Below, piece after piece: positions 42,133-49,559 of a stretch of DNA of 64,000 nt. Made by a program: the position numbers and the translations under genes. Every line of letters starts with the position of its first letter. The first letter of the stretch is position 1. The DNA is from a virus. The DNA is taken from positions 1 through 64,000 of the IMG/VR virus record IMGVR_UViG_3300042453_005404; one strand, 5' to 3'. Under the pieces are notes generated by a model. That model had not been told where the DNA came from and ran no database searches. It saw only the letters and a program-made list of their open reading frames with translations.

Positions 42133-43902
42133 ATGGCAATCAAATCAAACAAAAAGCCTCTATTAGACGAACCAGCAGCAAACGAGGACACAGACTTTTC
42201 TGCTGAACTAATCAAGCAAATCAACAAAGAAGCTGGTAACAAAATCGCTTTCAACCTTGGTACCGACGAAGCTCCAACAACAGTTAAACGTTGGATTTCT
42301 ACAGGTTCCAAACAACTTGACTACATTATCTCTAACCGTCGCAACGGTGGTGTAGCAGAAGGGCGTATTGTAGAAATCCAAGGCCCACCGAGCTCTGGTA
42401 AATCTCACATCGCTTATGAGATTGCTAAAAGCACACAACGTATGAATGGTATCGTTGTGTATATTGATACAGAGAATGCTACATCAGTAGAAAACCTTGA
42501 AGGTCTTGGTATCGATATTCGCAAGCGTTTCGTGTTTATTCAAGAAACCTGTATTGAAGATATCTTCAAGGTTATTGAATCAACTATTGAAAAGGCTCGC
42601 AATCTCAAGGCTGATGTACCGGTAACGGTTATTTGGGACTCTGTTGCTGCCAGTGCTCCCAAGGCAGAGATTGAAGGTGATTATGACCAGAACACGATTG
42701 GTTTGGCGGCTCGTGTATTGTCCAAAGGTTTCCGTAAGGTTACTGATGTGATTGGGGACAAGAATGTTTGTCTTGTGCTGCTAAATCAGCAGAGAACTAA
42801 GATTGGATGTGTCAGCCCAGAAACAATGATCTCTTATCGTCCGGTTGGTACAAACCAAGAACGTGTTGGCACCATGCGTTCATTTTTTAAAGAAACAGGA
42901 ATCTATTTTAACAGTATGATCATTGGAAACCCGGTTGATATATCTGGTTGGGAGGTGAAGACACTAATAGCTGATCATAATAATTTTTCCGAAGTTGTTT
43001 GGAAACCGGTCTTGCGGGTTGTAAGAAAGCCAAGTGCTCCCAGAATAAACATCACCACAGCTTCTGGTTTCTCACTTGATTGCTCACCAGACCATAAAGT
43101 TTTTGTTCGAAGTGTTAATTTTCCATGTCCAAGCGAGTGGTATGCAGAAGCCAAAGATATTTATAAAACAGTCAAGAATTATCCTCTTCAAATAAAAACT
43201 ATCGGAGGCTGGGAGCCATTTCAAATTAAAAGCTCTTTGGAGGATATTGAGATTGCCGATATTGAAGTAGAGGGAGAACATTCTTATCTAAGTAATGGAA
43301 TTTTGTCACACAATACAATGTATGGCGACCCGACAACTACTCCCGGTGGAATGGCAATTCCATATCATGCATCTACTCGTATCAAGCTTACAGGTGGTCA
43401 ACAAATCAAACAAAGCATCAACGGCAAGGAGGCTGTTATTGGTATCAACGTTACCTGCAAGACCATTAAGAACAAGGTTGCAAGACCTTGGAGAGAAGTA
43501 TCATTTGAGATTCACTTTGGTAAGGGAGTGAGAGAGGACGAAAACGTTTTCGATGAACTTCGTGAGTTTTGTGAGAAATGCAAAGATCCTGTTATCTTTG
43601 AAGGTAAGAAAATCAAGCTAGAGGGAACGTCACAATGGAAATATTTCCAAGTAAACGATGTTAAAACTGGGGAGATTGTTGTGGATGAAAAGTTCTACAA
43701 GAGCGAGTTTGGAAGCCGTATTCTAAACAATCCAGAGTATGCTGATTACGTCACTGCTCTAATGGATGCAACGTTCATTATGAAGAATGGTGATGACAAC
43801 CACAAAACGGTTGCTAGCATTGATCTTGGTAGTGCTACCGAGGTTGAAGCTGCAAAAGTTGAAAAACTTGGCCGTGCTGGCAAAAACTTGCTAGCAGACT
43901 GA
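42133..43902 (+). CDS. uvsX: UvsX/RecA-like recombinase with mini-intein
   Basis: Start taken at the ATG at 42133 after GGAG. The precursor is 589 residues; excision of 169 (226-394) leaves 420, close to T4 UvsX. Walker A is GPPSSGKS (84-91), the Glu-containing strand VVYIDTENATS follows, Walker B-like VTVIWDSVAAS and the RecA L1/L2 region LVLLNQQRTKIG, interrupted, then TMYGDPTTTPGG. It drives strand exchange in recombination-dependent replication. The C-terminus is acidic/mixed and ends GRAGKNLLAD. Splicing is needed for function, because the insert splits the L2 region. Confidence 0.92.
   Translation: MAIKSNKKPLLDEPAANEDTDFSAELIKQINKEAGNKIAFNLGTDEAPTTVKRWISTGSKQLDYIISNRRNGGVAEGRIVEIQGPPSSGKSHIAYEIAKSTQRMNGIVVYIDTENATSVENLEGLGIDIRKRFVFIQETCIEDIFKVIESTIEKARNLKADVPVTVIWDSVAASAPKAEIEGDYDQNTIGLAARVLSKGFRKVTDVIGDKNVCLVLLNQQRTKIGCVSPETMISYRPVGTNQERVGTMRSFFKETGIYFNSMIIGNPVDISGWEVKTLIADHNNFSEVVWKPVLRVVRKPSAPRINITTASGFSLDCSPDHKVFVRSVNFPCPSEWYAEAKDIYKTVKNYPLQIKTIGGWEPFQIKSSLEDIEIADIEVEGEHSYLSNGILSHNTMYGDPTTTPGGMAIPYHASTRIKLTGGQQIKQSINGKEAVIGINVTCKTIKNKVARPWREVSFEIHFGKGVREDENVFDELREFCEKCKDPVIFEGKKIKLEGTSQWKYFQVNDVKTGEIVVDEKFYKSEFGSRILNNPEYADYVTALMDATFIMKNGDDNHKTVASIDLGSATEVEAAKVEKLGRAGKNLLAD
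42808..43314 (+). mobile_element. Mini-intein in UvsX
   Basis: 169 codons, in frame. Block A starts with Cys1 (CVSPETMI). Block B is TTASGFSLDCSPDHKVFV with the conserved His. Block F is ADIEVEGEHSYLSNGILS and block G ends in S-H-N, with Thr as the +1 residue of the C-extein (TMYGD). The gap between B and F is only about 55 residues, so there is no homing endonuclease. The junction KIG/TMYGD rejoins a normal RecA-type sequence. Confidence 0.93.
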
Positions 43903-43963
43903 TTCTTTCCCACCTCTTAAAAAACCCTTAGTTTTCAAGGGTTTACAAAAAAATAAAATAATC

Positions 43964-43992
43964 TTTAGAATATCTTGGTTGTATGGTATTCT
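43964..43992 (+). promoter_or_regulatory. Promoter of GGCT gene
   Basis: TTTAGA (43964-43969), 17-base spacer, TATTCT (43987-43992), only six bases before the ATG at 43999; either a near-leaderless mRNA or a start further downstream. A weak hairpin (AAACCCTT/AAGGGTTT, about 43922-43944) precedes it. Confidence 0.6.
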
Positions 43993-43998
43993 ATTATC

Positions 43999-44550
43999 AT
44001 GAACGACGAAGACATTTTCATGCAAGAGCTTGCATCTGATCCTGATTATGTTGCGTGGTGTGACCAGCGCAAGCAAGAGGCTATGGATGAAATGTGCAGC
44101 ATGAGCGACGATCAAATCGAGGCCATACTTCCCCAGAAGTACATGGTTTTCGTGTATGGCTCTCTCAAGCGTGGTTTTGGTAATCACAAGCTTTTGGAAG
44201 GTTCCAAGTTTTTCGGTATTACTGAAACGGTATATCGTAACTTTCGTATGCATCCTTTGCTTGGTTCTTTTCCAGCGGTTACTGTTGCCATCGATGATGC
44301 GTTTGCAATCATGGGTGAGTTGTACGAGGTTGACGCTGCAACCATGAAACGCATTGATATGCTTGAAGGTAACGGAACGATGTACACTCGTCGGCTTGTA
44401 TCGGTGTACAACGGCTCCGAGATTGTTGAAGCTTGGATGTATCTCATGTCGGAAAATGACAAGCTTATTGAAAACAACGTAATATATTCTACCGGTCGAT
44501 TTGTATACACCGACAACAACCTTGGCACCCAAGAGTGGTTCCAAGGATAA
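43999..44550 (+). CDS. Gamma-glutamylcyclotransferase-like (GGCT/AIG2) protein
   Basis: 183 residues from the ATG at 43999 (MNDEDIFMQE). After an acidic N-terminal 45 residues the GGCT fold begins: FVYGSLKRGFGNHKLL (substrate loop YGSL), a MGELYEVD segment that holds the catalytic Glu, and ALKRIDxLEG-like MKRIDMLEGNG. VEAWMYLM completes the barrel. Family members release 5-oxoproline from gamma-glutamyl amines. In other phages they are linked with DNA or protein gamma-glutamyl modification, but here the substrate is unknown. Confidence 0.8.
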   Translation: MNDEDIFMQELASDPDYVAWCDQRKQEAMDEMCSMSDDQIEAILPQKYMVFVYGSLKRGFGNHKLLEGSKFFGITETVYRNFRMHPLLGSFPAVTVAIDDAFAIMGELYEVDAATMKRIDMLEGNGTMYTRRLVSVYNGSEIVEAWMYLMSENDKLIENNVIYSTGRFVYTDNNLGTQEWFQG

Positions 44551-44612
44551 AAATCTCAACCATCAAGCTATTTAAACTCAACAACAAGTAGAAAGAAAAA
44601 GGAACAGACAAA

Positions 44613-45890
44613 ATGGGTCAGCTTCGTAACACGATTCGTACAATGGTTCGCAACGAGTTCGCTGCTCGCATGGTTGAGGAAGCCAAGAAGAGCACGAAGA
44701 AGGGTTATACCGCAAAGACGGTATACCGTTCTAGCAAGTATATCGATATGTGGAATGATCTTCCCAAGGGTACACCTACACTTGTGGTTACGGACGATGC
44801 TACCAAGTTCGATTTCGTGCGACGTATGTTGAGCCTTCTTAACAAGGCTGATCAAGAGCGTAGCACTGCTCCCATTTATCTTGAACCCGAGCAAAAAGCA
44901 GAAGCTCTCAATCTTCTAAAGCCTCTTGTTAACGATCCTAACGAGTTTGTGGAAACCATGAACAAAGAGCGGGGCATTGTCTTTGGTCAAGCTTATGGGG
45001 AGACGGTGGGTGGCAAGCTTCGTTCTCACCCCGATCCTGTTGCTTATCTTCTCACGCAATATCTTTCCGACAAGGATGTGCTTAAGAGCATGGAGAACGT
45101 CGAGCCCGACGCTCCTGCTGCTGCTGGTACTGCCGAGGAAGGTGAATATGACATTATTCCCGGTACTACCAGCAAAGCAGATATTTCTCGTATGCTTTCT
45201 CAAGATCCTACCGAGACAACCACTGAAATGAGCGTGGTTAATCGTCTTAAGAAGGCAATGAAGCATCTTACCAACGATCAGAACATGGCCATTATGGAGT
45301 TTATCAAAGACCCTGATATGGATTCTGCCGACAAGAAGGAACTGATTGGTAATCTTGAAAAGCTTACCAAGCTTGTTGGTGATACTGCTGGCAAGTATTC
45401 CGAAATGTTCGTGGATGCACATATCGCTGCTGCTAAAGCCATCAAGGATGTTGAGAACTTTGATCAAGTAGAAAAGGCACGCACTCAAGGCAACAAGAAG
45501 TTTATTGATGCTCTCAAGTCCGCTGGCGTGTTCTCCCCCGCTGTGAACCGTGGCAAGATTAATCCTGCTGAATACGATGTGTTTGATGCGGTACTTGATA
45601 CCCAAGAAGGTCGCTCGGATGTGCATGGAATGATTACGATTGCTGCCAAGAAGCCAGCTCAAGCAGAGCTTTTCCGTGACGAAGCGATTGCCGCTGCCAA
45701 GGAGGCATTCATAGGAGAGCAAGACAAGCAAACCAACTTCAACACTCTTGGTGATTTTACTGATACCCTTCCTGCTGTCAAGGAAATTCGTCGGCAGATC
45801 TTCAGCACCCTTTCGAAGCGTGGTCGCAAGAAGGGTTCTACCAAGGAAGTGCTTGCTGCCAAGAAAGCAGCAGCAGGCAAGAAGAAGTGA
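44613..45890 (+). CDS. Abundant basic protein, unknown (likely virion)
   Basis: 425 residues. It begins GQLRNTIRTMVRNEFAARM, a basic amphipathic segment with R-N-E that may be a variant head tag. The centre is helical and acidic with an Ala/Pro linker (EPDAPAAAGTAEEGE). The C-terminus is highly basic (KRGRKKGSTKEVLAAKKAAA) and ends GKKK. Codon choice is strongly biased to AAG, CTT, GGT and ACC, unlike neighbours, so it should be highly expressed. AAAGGAACAG precedes the start. It could be a DNA-condensing internal head protein. No family recognised. Confidence 0.6.
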   Translation: MGQLRNTIRTMVRNEFAARMVEEAKKSTKKGYTAKTVYRSSKYIDMWNDLPKGTPTLVVTDDATKFDFVRRMLSLLNKADQERSTAPIYLEPEQKAEALNLLKPLVNDPNEFVETMNKERGIVFGQAYGETVGGKLRSHPDPVAYLLTQYLSDKDVLKSMENVEPDAPAAAGTAEEGEYDIIPGTTSKADISRMLSQDPTETTTEMSVVNRLKKAMKHLTNDQNMAIMEFIKDPDMDSADKKELIGNLEKLTKLVGDTAGKYSEMFVDAHIAAAKAIKDVENFDQVEKARTQGNKKFIDALKSAGVFSPAVNRGKINPAEYDVFDAVLDTQEGRSDVHGMITIAAKKPAQAELFRDEAIAAAKEAFIGEQDKQTNFNTLGDFTDTLPAVKEIRRQIFSTLSKRGRKKGSTKEVLAAKKAAAGKKK

Positions 45891-45911
45891 TTTAGCTCGT
45901 TAAGCTAAATC
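45889..45911 (+). terminator. Hairpin at the end of the abundant-protein gene
   Basis: GATTTAGCT (45889-45897) pairs with AGCTAAATC (45903-45911), overlapping the TGA. There is no T-run after it, so it may be a pause, processing or mRNA-stability hairpin and not a full terminator. Confidence 0.4.
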
Positions 45912-45919
45912 GCTATGAA

Positions 45920-46240
45920 ATGTTTTCTGCAATAACAAAGCTTTTTCATTCATCTAGCTTAGATGAACCAAAAAAGACTGCCCTTCGAAGCTTGGAGTTC
46001 GAAGGGCAGTCTTGCAATTTCTATATTGACTTCAAAAATCTTGAAGATGCAAACACAATGATGTTTGAGATATTGAACATGCAACATGAAAAAACCGTGC
46101 ATACAATAATGCGTATAGAAAAAACATCGTTGTCAGTATCAATACAACATAACGTTAATACTGATGATGATGGAATGATCGATTTGATTGACAGAATAGA
46201 TAAAAGAGCAGTGGAGTTTATAAATGGCAAAGTTCATTGA
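45920..46240 (+). CDS. Small hypothetical protein with internal inverted repeat
   Basis: 106 residues from the ATG at 45920. Beta/alpha pattern: CNFYIDFKNLEDANTMMFEIL, HTIMRIEKTSLSVSIQHNV, then acidic IDRIDKRAVEF. A perfect 16-bp inverted repeat lies in codons 19-31. The stop overlaps the next start. Function unknown. Confidence 0.5.
   Translation: MFSAITKLFHSSSLDEPKKTALRSLEFEGQSCNFYIDFKNLEDANTMMFEILNMQHEKTVHTIMRIEKTSLSVSIQHNVNTDDDGMIDLIDRIDKRAVEFINGKVH
45974..46013 (-). terminator. Perfect 16-bp inverted repeat inside a CDS
   Basis: AAGACTGCCCTTCGAA (45974-45989) and TTCGAAGGGCAGTCTT (45998-46013) with an eight-base loop. Read on the minus strand it is followed by a run of six T, the form of an intrinsic terminator for leftward (antisense) transcription, for instance from the small minus-strand gene at 47454-47552. 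Confidence 0.55.
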
Positions 46241-46655
46241 AGGTAAAGACGGTTCCCGTATGCTTGTGAGTGATGACGTACCAGAAGATATCGAATTTGG
46301 TGGAAACGAAATAATGTCGAACAAAGAAATTACAAGCAAAATGATGGAGCTAATAAAGGCAGACCCCGCCAGCATTTTACTGTGTTTTGCAAAAGAAGAT
46401 CTTCCAGTTGTTCCTGTTCAAGCAGATAAGTTTATTGTTGACGAACCAAAGATCAAACTAGCTGGAACAATGCTTTTGGTTGATTATGCATGGCTGCTAG
46501 AGAATCTTATTGAATCCATTTCTCATCTCGAAATCAGAACCGAGAACAGAATCTACAAAATAGCTAATGGTCCAATGTTGGTTACACGTTTTGTTGGAAA
46601 AGATATCAATGCAACAACCGTCAATGTGAATGTTTCCTTTAAACGGTATATTTAG
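46224..46655 (+). CDS. Hypothetical protein
   Basis: 143 residues, starting inside the end of the previous gene. The N-terminus (MAKFIEGKDGSRMLV) is followed by an acidic helix and hydrophobic strands (LAGTMLLVDYAWLLENL, LEIRTENRIYKIANG, ATTVNVNVSFKRYI). No motif recognised. It is probably co-translated with the 45920 gene. Confidence 0.5.
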   Translation: MAKFIEGKDGSRMLVSDDVPEDIEFGGNEIMSNKEITSKMMELIKADPASILLCFAKEDLPVVPVQADKFIVDEPKIKLAGTMLLVDYAWLLENLIESISHLEIRTENRIYKIANGPMLVTRFVGKDINATTVNVNVSFKRYI

Positions 46656-46675
46656 AACATGGAGATTAATCGATT

Positions 46676-47080
46676 ATGTCAATGAGAAAAAACATTCTTG
46701 CTCTTTCGTTGTTTGAAGCAGCAAAGACTCTAAAAGAGCAAGCAGAAACTGTTTCAAACGAAGGTGTTCCGGTTGATGACGAAACTGGAGAAGCCATTAC
46801 CTTGGATCATATTCTTGAACGTTTAAACACCATTCGCTCTGGTAAAAGTTTTCAAGATCCAGAAGTTTATGGAAAGCTAACAACTCTATTCAAATCAATG
46901 TCAAGCGATGACAAACTTAAACTAAATCAACAACTTCGCAACATTGGAGCCGTAGTTCAAAATCAAATTCCTGTTGAAATGGCTCCCGAAACATCAACAC
47001 CCGCTCCATCACCCGCACCCCCATCAACACCCGCTCCATCCCCCGCACCCCCTCCACCGCCCTCAGCCCCCGCCGCTTGA
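46676..47080 (+). CDS. Tagged protein with Pro/Ala/Ser tail
   Basis: 134 residues. The N-terminal tag RKNILALSLFEAAKTL contains L-F-E before Ala. A helical domain follows (DHILERLNTIRSGKSF, KLNQQLRNIGAVVQNQ) and then a 35-residue tail of Pro, Ala and Ser in a PAPSPAPP-type repeat. The tail DNA is C-rich, unlike the rest of the gene. A GGAG precedes the ATG. Likely a packaged or head-associated protein like 54149 and 54862. Confidence 0.6.
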   Translation: MSMRKNILALSLFEAAKTLKEQAETVSNEGVPVDDETGEAITLDHILERLNTIRSGKSFQDPEVYGKLTTLFKSMSSDDKLKLNQQLRNIGAVVQNQIPVEMAPETSTPAPSPAPPSTPAPSPAPPPPPSAPAA

Positions 47081-47113
47081 TCAAAACAGCTATATACAAG
47101 CTGAAAAATAATC

Positions 47114-47143
47114 TATAGATTTCTGATTATTTTGTGCTATACT
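47114..47143 (+). promoter_or_regulatory. Promoter of 47169 gene
   Basis: TATAGA (47114-47119), 18-base spacer ending TGTGC, TATACT (47138-47143), 25 bases before the ATG at 47169. Confidence 0.6.
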
Positions 47144-47168
47144 ATTCCTTAAGGATCGACAAGCACAC

Positions 47169-47453
47169 ATGGCAATCAAGGAACCTGTATTCAGTTACCG
47201 CAAGTATCGAGTTACCCCAAATGTTGATTACATTCCGTGTTTGCCTGTTAAGAAGTCGCAAGGCTATTATGAGCAAGAGTTTTCAACAACAACACGTATT
47301 CCTAAAGGTGCCGAAGTTACTTTTGTCGCAAAATACGATAATGATTTGGTTGAGGTTCGGTTTACTGTTGAAAACTCCAAAGAGTTTTATCATGTGCTGG
47401 TAATGTCGGACTTTATTTGCGAAAACTTGCTGCCGATATTCCGCAAGAACTAA
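47169..47453 (+). CDS. Small beta-rich protein
   Basis: 94 residues. FSYRKYRVTPNVDYIPCLPV, GAEVTFVAKYDNDLVEVRF and a hydrophobic end (SDFICENLLPIF). It resembles the small SH3-like proteins encoded at 49.5-53.7 kb in size and in its K-G-x-x-V-T-F strand pattern, but the similarity is weak. The stop abuts the convergent small gene at 47454. Confidence 0.55.
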   Translation: MAIKEPVFSYRKYRVTPNVDYIPCLPVKKSQGYYEQEFSTTTRIPKGAEVTFVAKYDNDLVEVRFTVENSKEFYHVLVMSDFICENLLPIFRKN

Positions 47454-47552
47454 CTACTCAAACAAATAACGAACAAAAGCTTCCACATTTCGTGAAGCCT
47501 GCTCTGTCACTTGTTGGTTTGCAGGAGCGTTTTCTCTGAAAGATTTTTTCAT
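47454..47552 (-). CDS. Micro-protein on the opposite strand
   Basis: 32 residues: MKKSFRENAP, then a polar middle and VEAFVRYLFE. GAGG lies seven bases before the ATG at 47552. Its stop abuts the stop of the 47169 gene with no spare base, which supports it being real. It is the only minus-strand gene between 26.3 and 54.1 kb. Confidence 0.45.
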   Translation of the reverse strand: MKKSFRENAPANQQVTEQASRNVEAFVRYLFE

Positions 47553-47587
47553 GATATACCTCGTATGTGTCATAAATATCGTTTACA

Positions 47588-47617
47588 TTTCATTATGTTC
47601 GTGAGAACATAATGAAA
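47588..47617. promoter_or_regulatory. Perfect 13-bp palindrome between divergent genes
   Basis: TTTCATTATGTTC (47588-47600) and GAACATAATGAAA (47605-47617) with loop GTGA. It lies between the minus-strand micro-gene and the plus-strand lipoprotein gene and includes the ATG at 47612. It could be an operator for a dimeric repressor or a hairpin in the lipoprotein leader. Confidence 0.5.
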
Positions 47618-47650
47618 CAACTCAAACATATATACACAAAGGAGAAAATC

Positions 47651-47860
47651 ATGATTAATATTCGTTCACTAGTTCTTGTTCTTGGTATCTTTGCTACAGG
47701 GTGTGATTCTTGTACGTCTGTTACACCCTCAGACGCTGCCGTTGATGCAACTGTTGCTCAAGATGTAGTGGTTGAAGCAGCTGTTGACGTACCAGTGGTT
47801 GCAGATGCTGCTCCTGTAGCCGTAGATGCAACCGTGGCCGTCGATGCTGCCCGTGACTGA
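47651..47860 (+). CDS. Small lipoprotein with Val/Asp/Ala repeat
   Basis: Start taken at the ATG at 47651 because AGGAG lies seven bases upstream; an ATG at 47612 lies in the palindrome. 69 residues. The signal peptide is IRSLVLVLGIFATGC with Cys as the lipidation site (lipobox-like FATGC). The mature part is a low-complexity chain of V-D-A / D-A-A-V units with no Lys. Phage lipoproteins often act in lysis (outer spanins) or in superinfection exclusion; neither can be decided here. The stop overlaps the next start (GTGACTGA). Confidence 0.65.
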   Translation: MINIRSLVLVLGIFATGCDSCTSVTPSDAAVDATVAQDVVVEAAVDVPVVADAAPVAVDATVAVDAARD

Positions 47861-48236
47861 ACACATCTGGTGTGAAAATATCAGAAAGCGGCATTCAAGT
47901 TTGCTGGGAAAACTGGCACAACTTGAATGCCCTTCTGGTTGGGAAACAATGATCGATCAACTGTGCTTGGATATAATAAAGCACGAAGTTTTCTTTTCAG
48001 AAAATCCCGACTATACACCAGTTAACTTTGTTCAGATCAAAGAAAAGTTCGGTGGTTTAAGAGCGTATTACGAAGGTGGTAAAATCAAAAACGAATACAT
48101 AGAAATGATACGTATCATTGTTCGTAAATACGAAGATATATCCACAGAAGTATGTAGTTTTTGTGGATCATTCCCCGCCAAACTAACAGTAAAAAATCGA
48201 TGGATACACCCAGTTTGCTCAGAATGTGAAAAATGA
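47853..48236 (+). CDS. Zinc-binding protein of a widespread hypothetical family
   Basis: Start taken at the GTG at 47853, overlapping the lipoprotein stop. 127 residues. The pattern GWETMIDQLCLDI, then VQIKEKFGGLRAYY, then CSFCGS and WIHPVCSEC is a common small family in phages and bacteria with a C-terminal zinc site; its role is unknown. The ATGA-type overlap with the next gene indicates co-translation. Confidence 0.65.
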   Translation: MTEHIWCENIRKRHSSLLGKLAQLECPSGWETMIDQLCLDIIKHEVFFSENPDYTPVNFVQIKEKFGGLRAYYEGGKIKNEYIEMIRIIVRKYEDISTEVCSFCGSFPAKLTVKNRWIHPVCSECEK

Positions 48237-48493
48237 TTAAAATCAAAAATATCGCTGACGCAATCGCAAAAGCTCATATGTTAACTCACGAAGCCAAACT
48301 TGAGATGTTCGCTATTAGCGAGAATCAAACAAGTTATATGGCTATTGTAACACATCCAATGCTAACTTCCAACATTGAAGAAGTTATTAGCGTACATAAC
48401 ATGCCTTCCGACATTGCAGAAGAATATGTGCATTGTCGTGTTCATGGGTTAGCCGCAAAACTACTAGCAAAATTACATCCAGAAAAACCTTGA
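48233..48493 (+). CDS. Hypothetical protein
   Basis: 86 residues. A helix-strand pattern (IADAIAKAHMLTHEAKL, MAIVTHPMLTSN, VHCRVHGLAAKLLAKL) with several His. It overlaps the preceding gene by four bases. No family recognised. Confidence 0.5.
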   Translation: MIKIKNIADAIAKAHMLTHEAKLEMFAISENQTSYMAIVTHPMLTSNIEEVISVHNMPSDIAEEYVHCRVHGLAAKLLAKLHPEKP

Positions 48494-48518
48494 GATATTC
48501 AAAACCATGTGATATACT
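48490..48518 (+). promoter_or_regulatory. Promoter of mnmA
   Basis: TTGAGA (48490-48495), 17-base spacer ending TGTGA, TATACT (48513-48518), six bases before the ATG at 48525. The mRNA would start almost at the ATG. Confidence 0.7.
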
Positions 48519-48524
48519 TGTTTC

Positions 48525-49559
48525 ATGGCAAAGATTCTCGTTGGGCTTTCTGGTGGTGTAGATTCTGCCGTTGTTGCTGCTTTGTTGAAGCGACAAGGGC
48601 ATGAAGTCTATGGTTATACCCTTAAGCTTCTAGAAACACTTGACAGTGATGAAGGTGAGGGTTGCTGCACCTTCAAGGATATTCGTGATGCTCGTATGAT
48701 TTGTGATCAGATGGGTATTGAATACCTTGTCACAAACTGGAAGCAACAGTTCAAGGAAAAGGTTATTGATCGTTACCTTGATGGAGCCAAACAAGGTATT
48801 GCTTACAATCCGTGTGTAACGTGTAATAGCACCATCAAACTTCCAGTGCTTGCTGCGGTTGCCAATCATTTTGGCTGCGAGTATATTGCTACTGGACACT
48901 ATGCAAGAGTAAACAATGGACGAATCAGCAGGGCAAAAAATCTCAAAAAAGATCAAAGCTATTTTCTCTGGGAAACTCCATCAGATGTTGTTTCTCGACT
49001 TATCTTTCCCCTTGGAGATTTTGATAGCAAGGAAGATACTAGAGCTCTTGCCCGTGAGTTTGGTCTTCACGTCGCTGACAAGAAGGATTCAACCGACTTG
49101 TGCTTTCTTGCTGGAGGTACCAAGGAAGAGTTTTTGGAGCGAAACAACGTTGTTTCCTTTGGTGGTAACTTTGTTGATGTTGATGGAAAGGTAGTAGGAA
49201 AGCATGAAGGATACACAAAATACGTCGCAGGACAGCGTGCCAACATTGCTGGCAGTAATAATGCTCGTTACGTTCTCAATGTTGTACGTTCTACTGGGAA
49301 CGTCGTGGTTGGTTCAAGGGAGCAGGCCAGTTCTCGATCTTTCTTTCTCACCAACGCTAGGATCGATTTTAAGGTAGGTGTAGATACGGTTACAGCAGTT
49401 ACCCGCTATCATTCATCTCCTGTCGCTGTAGAGGCTATTACGAGCTCTGACAGTGGTGTAAATGTTTCTTTGCGGGAATCTGTGTTTGGTGTTGCAAAGG
49501 GACAGAGCTGTGTGTTTTATTGCGGTGATGAAGTTGTTGGTGGAGGGGTGATTTCATGA
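48525..49559 (+). CDS. mnmA: tRNA-specific 2-thiouridylase
   Basis: 344 residues, against about 365 in bacteria. The PP-loop is LSGGVDSAVV (8-17), the first catalytic Cys region NPCVTCN (95-101), a GHYAR motif (124-128) and KDQSYFLW (142-149) follow, and the second Cys is in STDLCFL (Cys193). The C-terminal tRNA-binding beta domain is present. The enzyme thiolates U34 of Lys, Glu and Gln tRNAs using sulfur relayed by host proteins. A phage copy is rare and may restore or protect tRNA wobble modification during infection. The stop overlaps the first gene of the small-protein array. Confidence 0.93.
   Translation: MAKILVGLSGGVDSAVVAALLKRQGHEVYGYTLKLLETLDSDEGEGCCTFKDIRDARMICDQMGIEYLVTNWKQQFKEKVIDRYLDGAKQGIAYNPCVTCNSTIKLPVLAAVANHFGCEYIATGHYARVNNGRISRAKNLKKDQSYFLWETPSDVVSRLIFPLGDFDSKEDTRALAREFGLHVADKKDSTDLCFLAGGTKEEFLERNNVVSFGGNFVDVDGKVVGKHEGYTKYVAGQRANIAGSNNARYVLNVVRSTGNVVVGSREQASSRSFFLTNARIDFKVGVDTVTAVTRYHSSPVAVEAITSSDSGVNVSLRESVFGVAKGQSCVFYCGDEVVGGGVIS

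Noticed and set aside
43922-43944. Terminator after uvsX
   Set aside because: AAACCCTT/AAGGGTTT can form a short stem, but it is followed by A-rich, not T-rich, sequence on the plus strand, so it is only a weak candidate and was not listed as a terminator.
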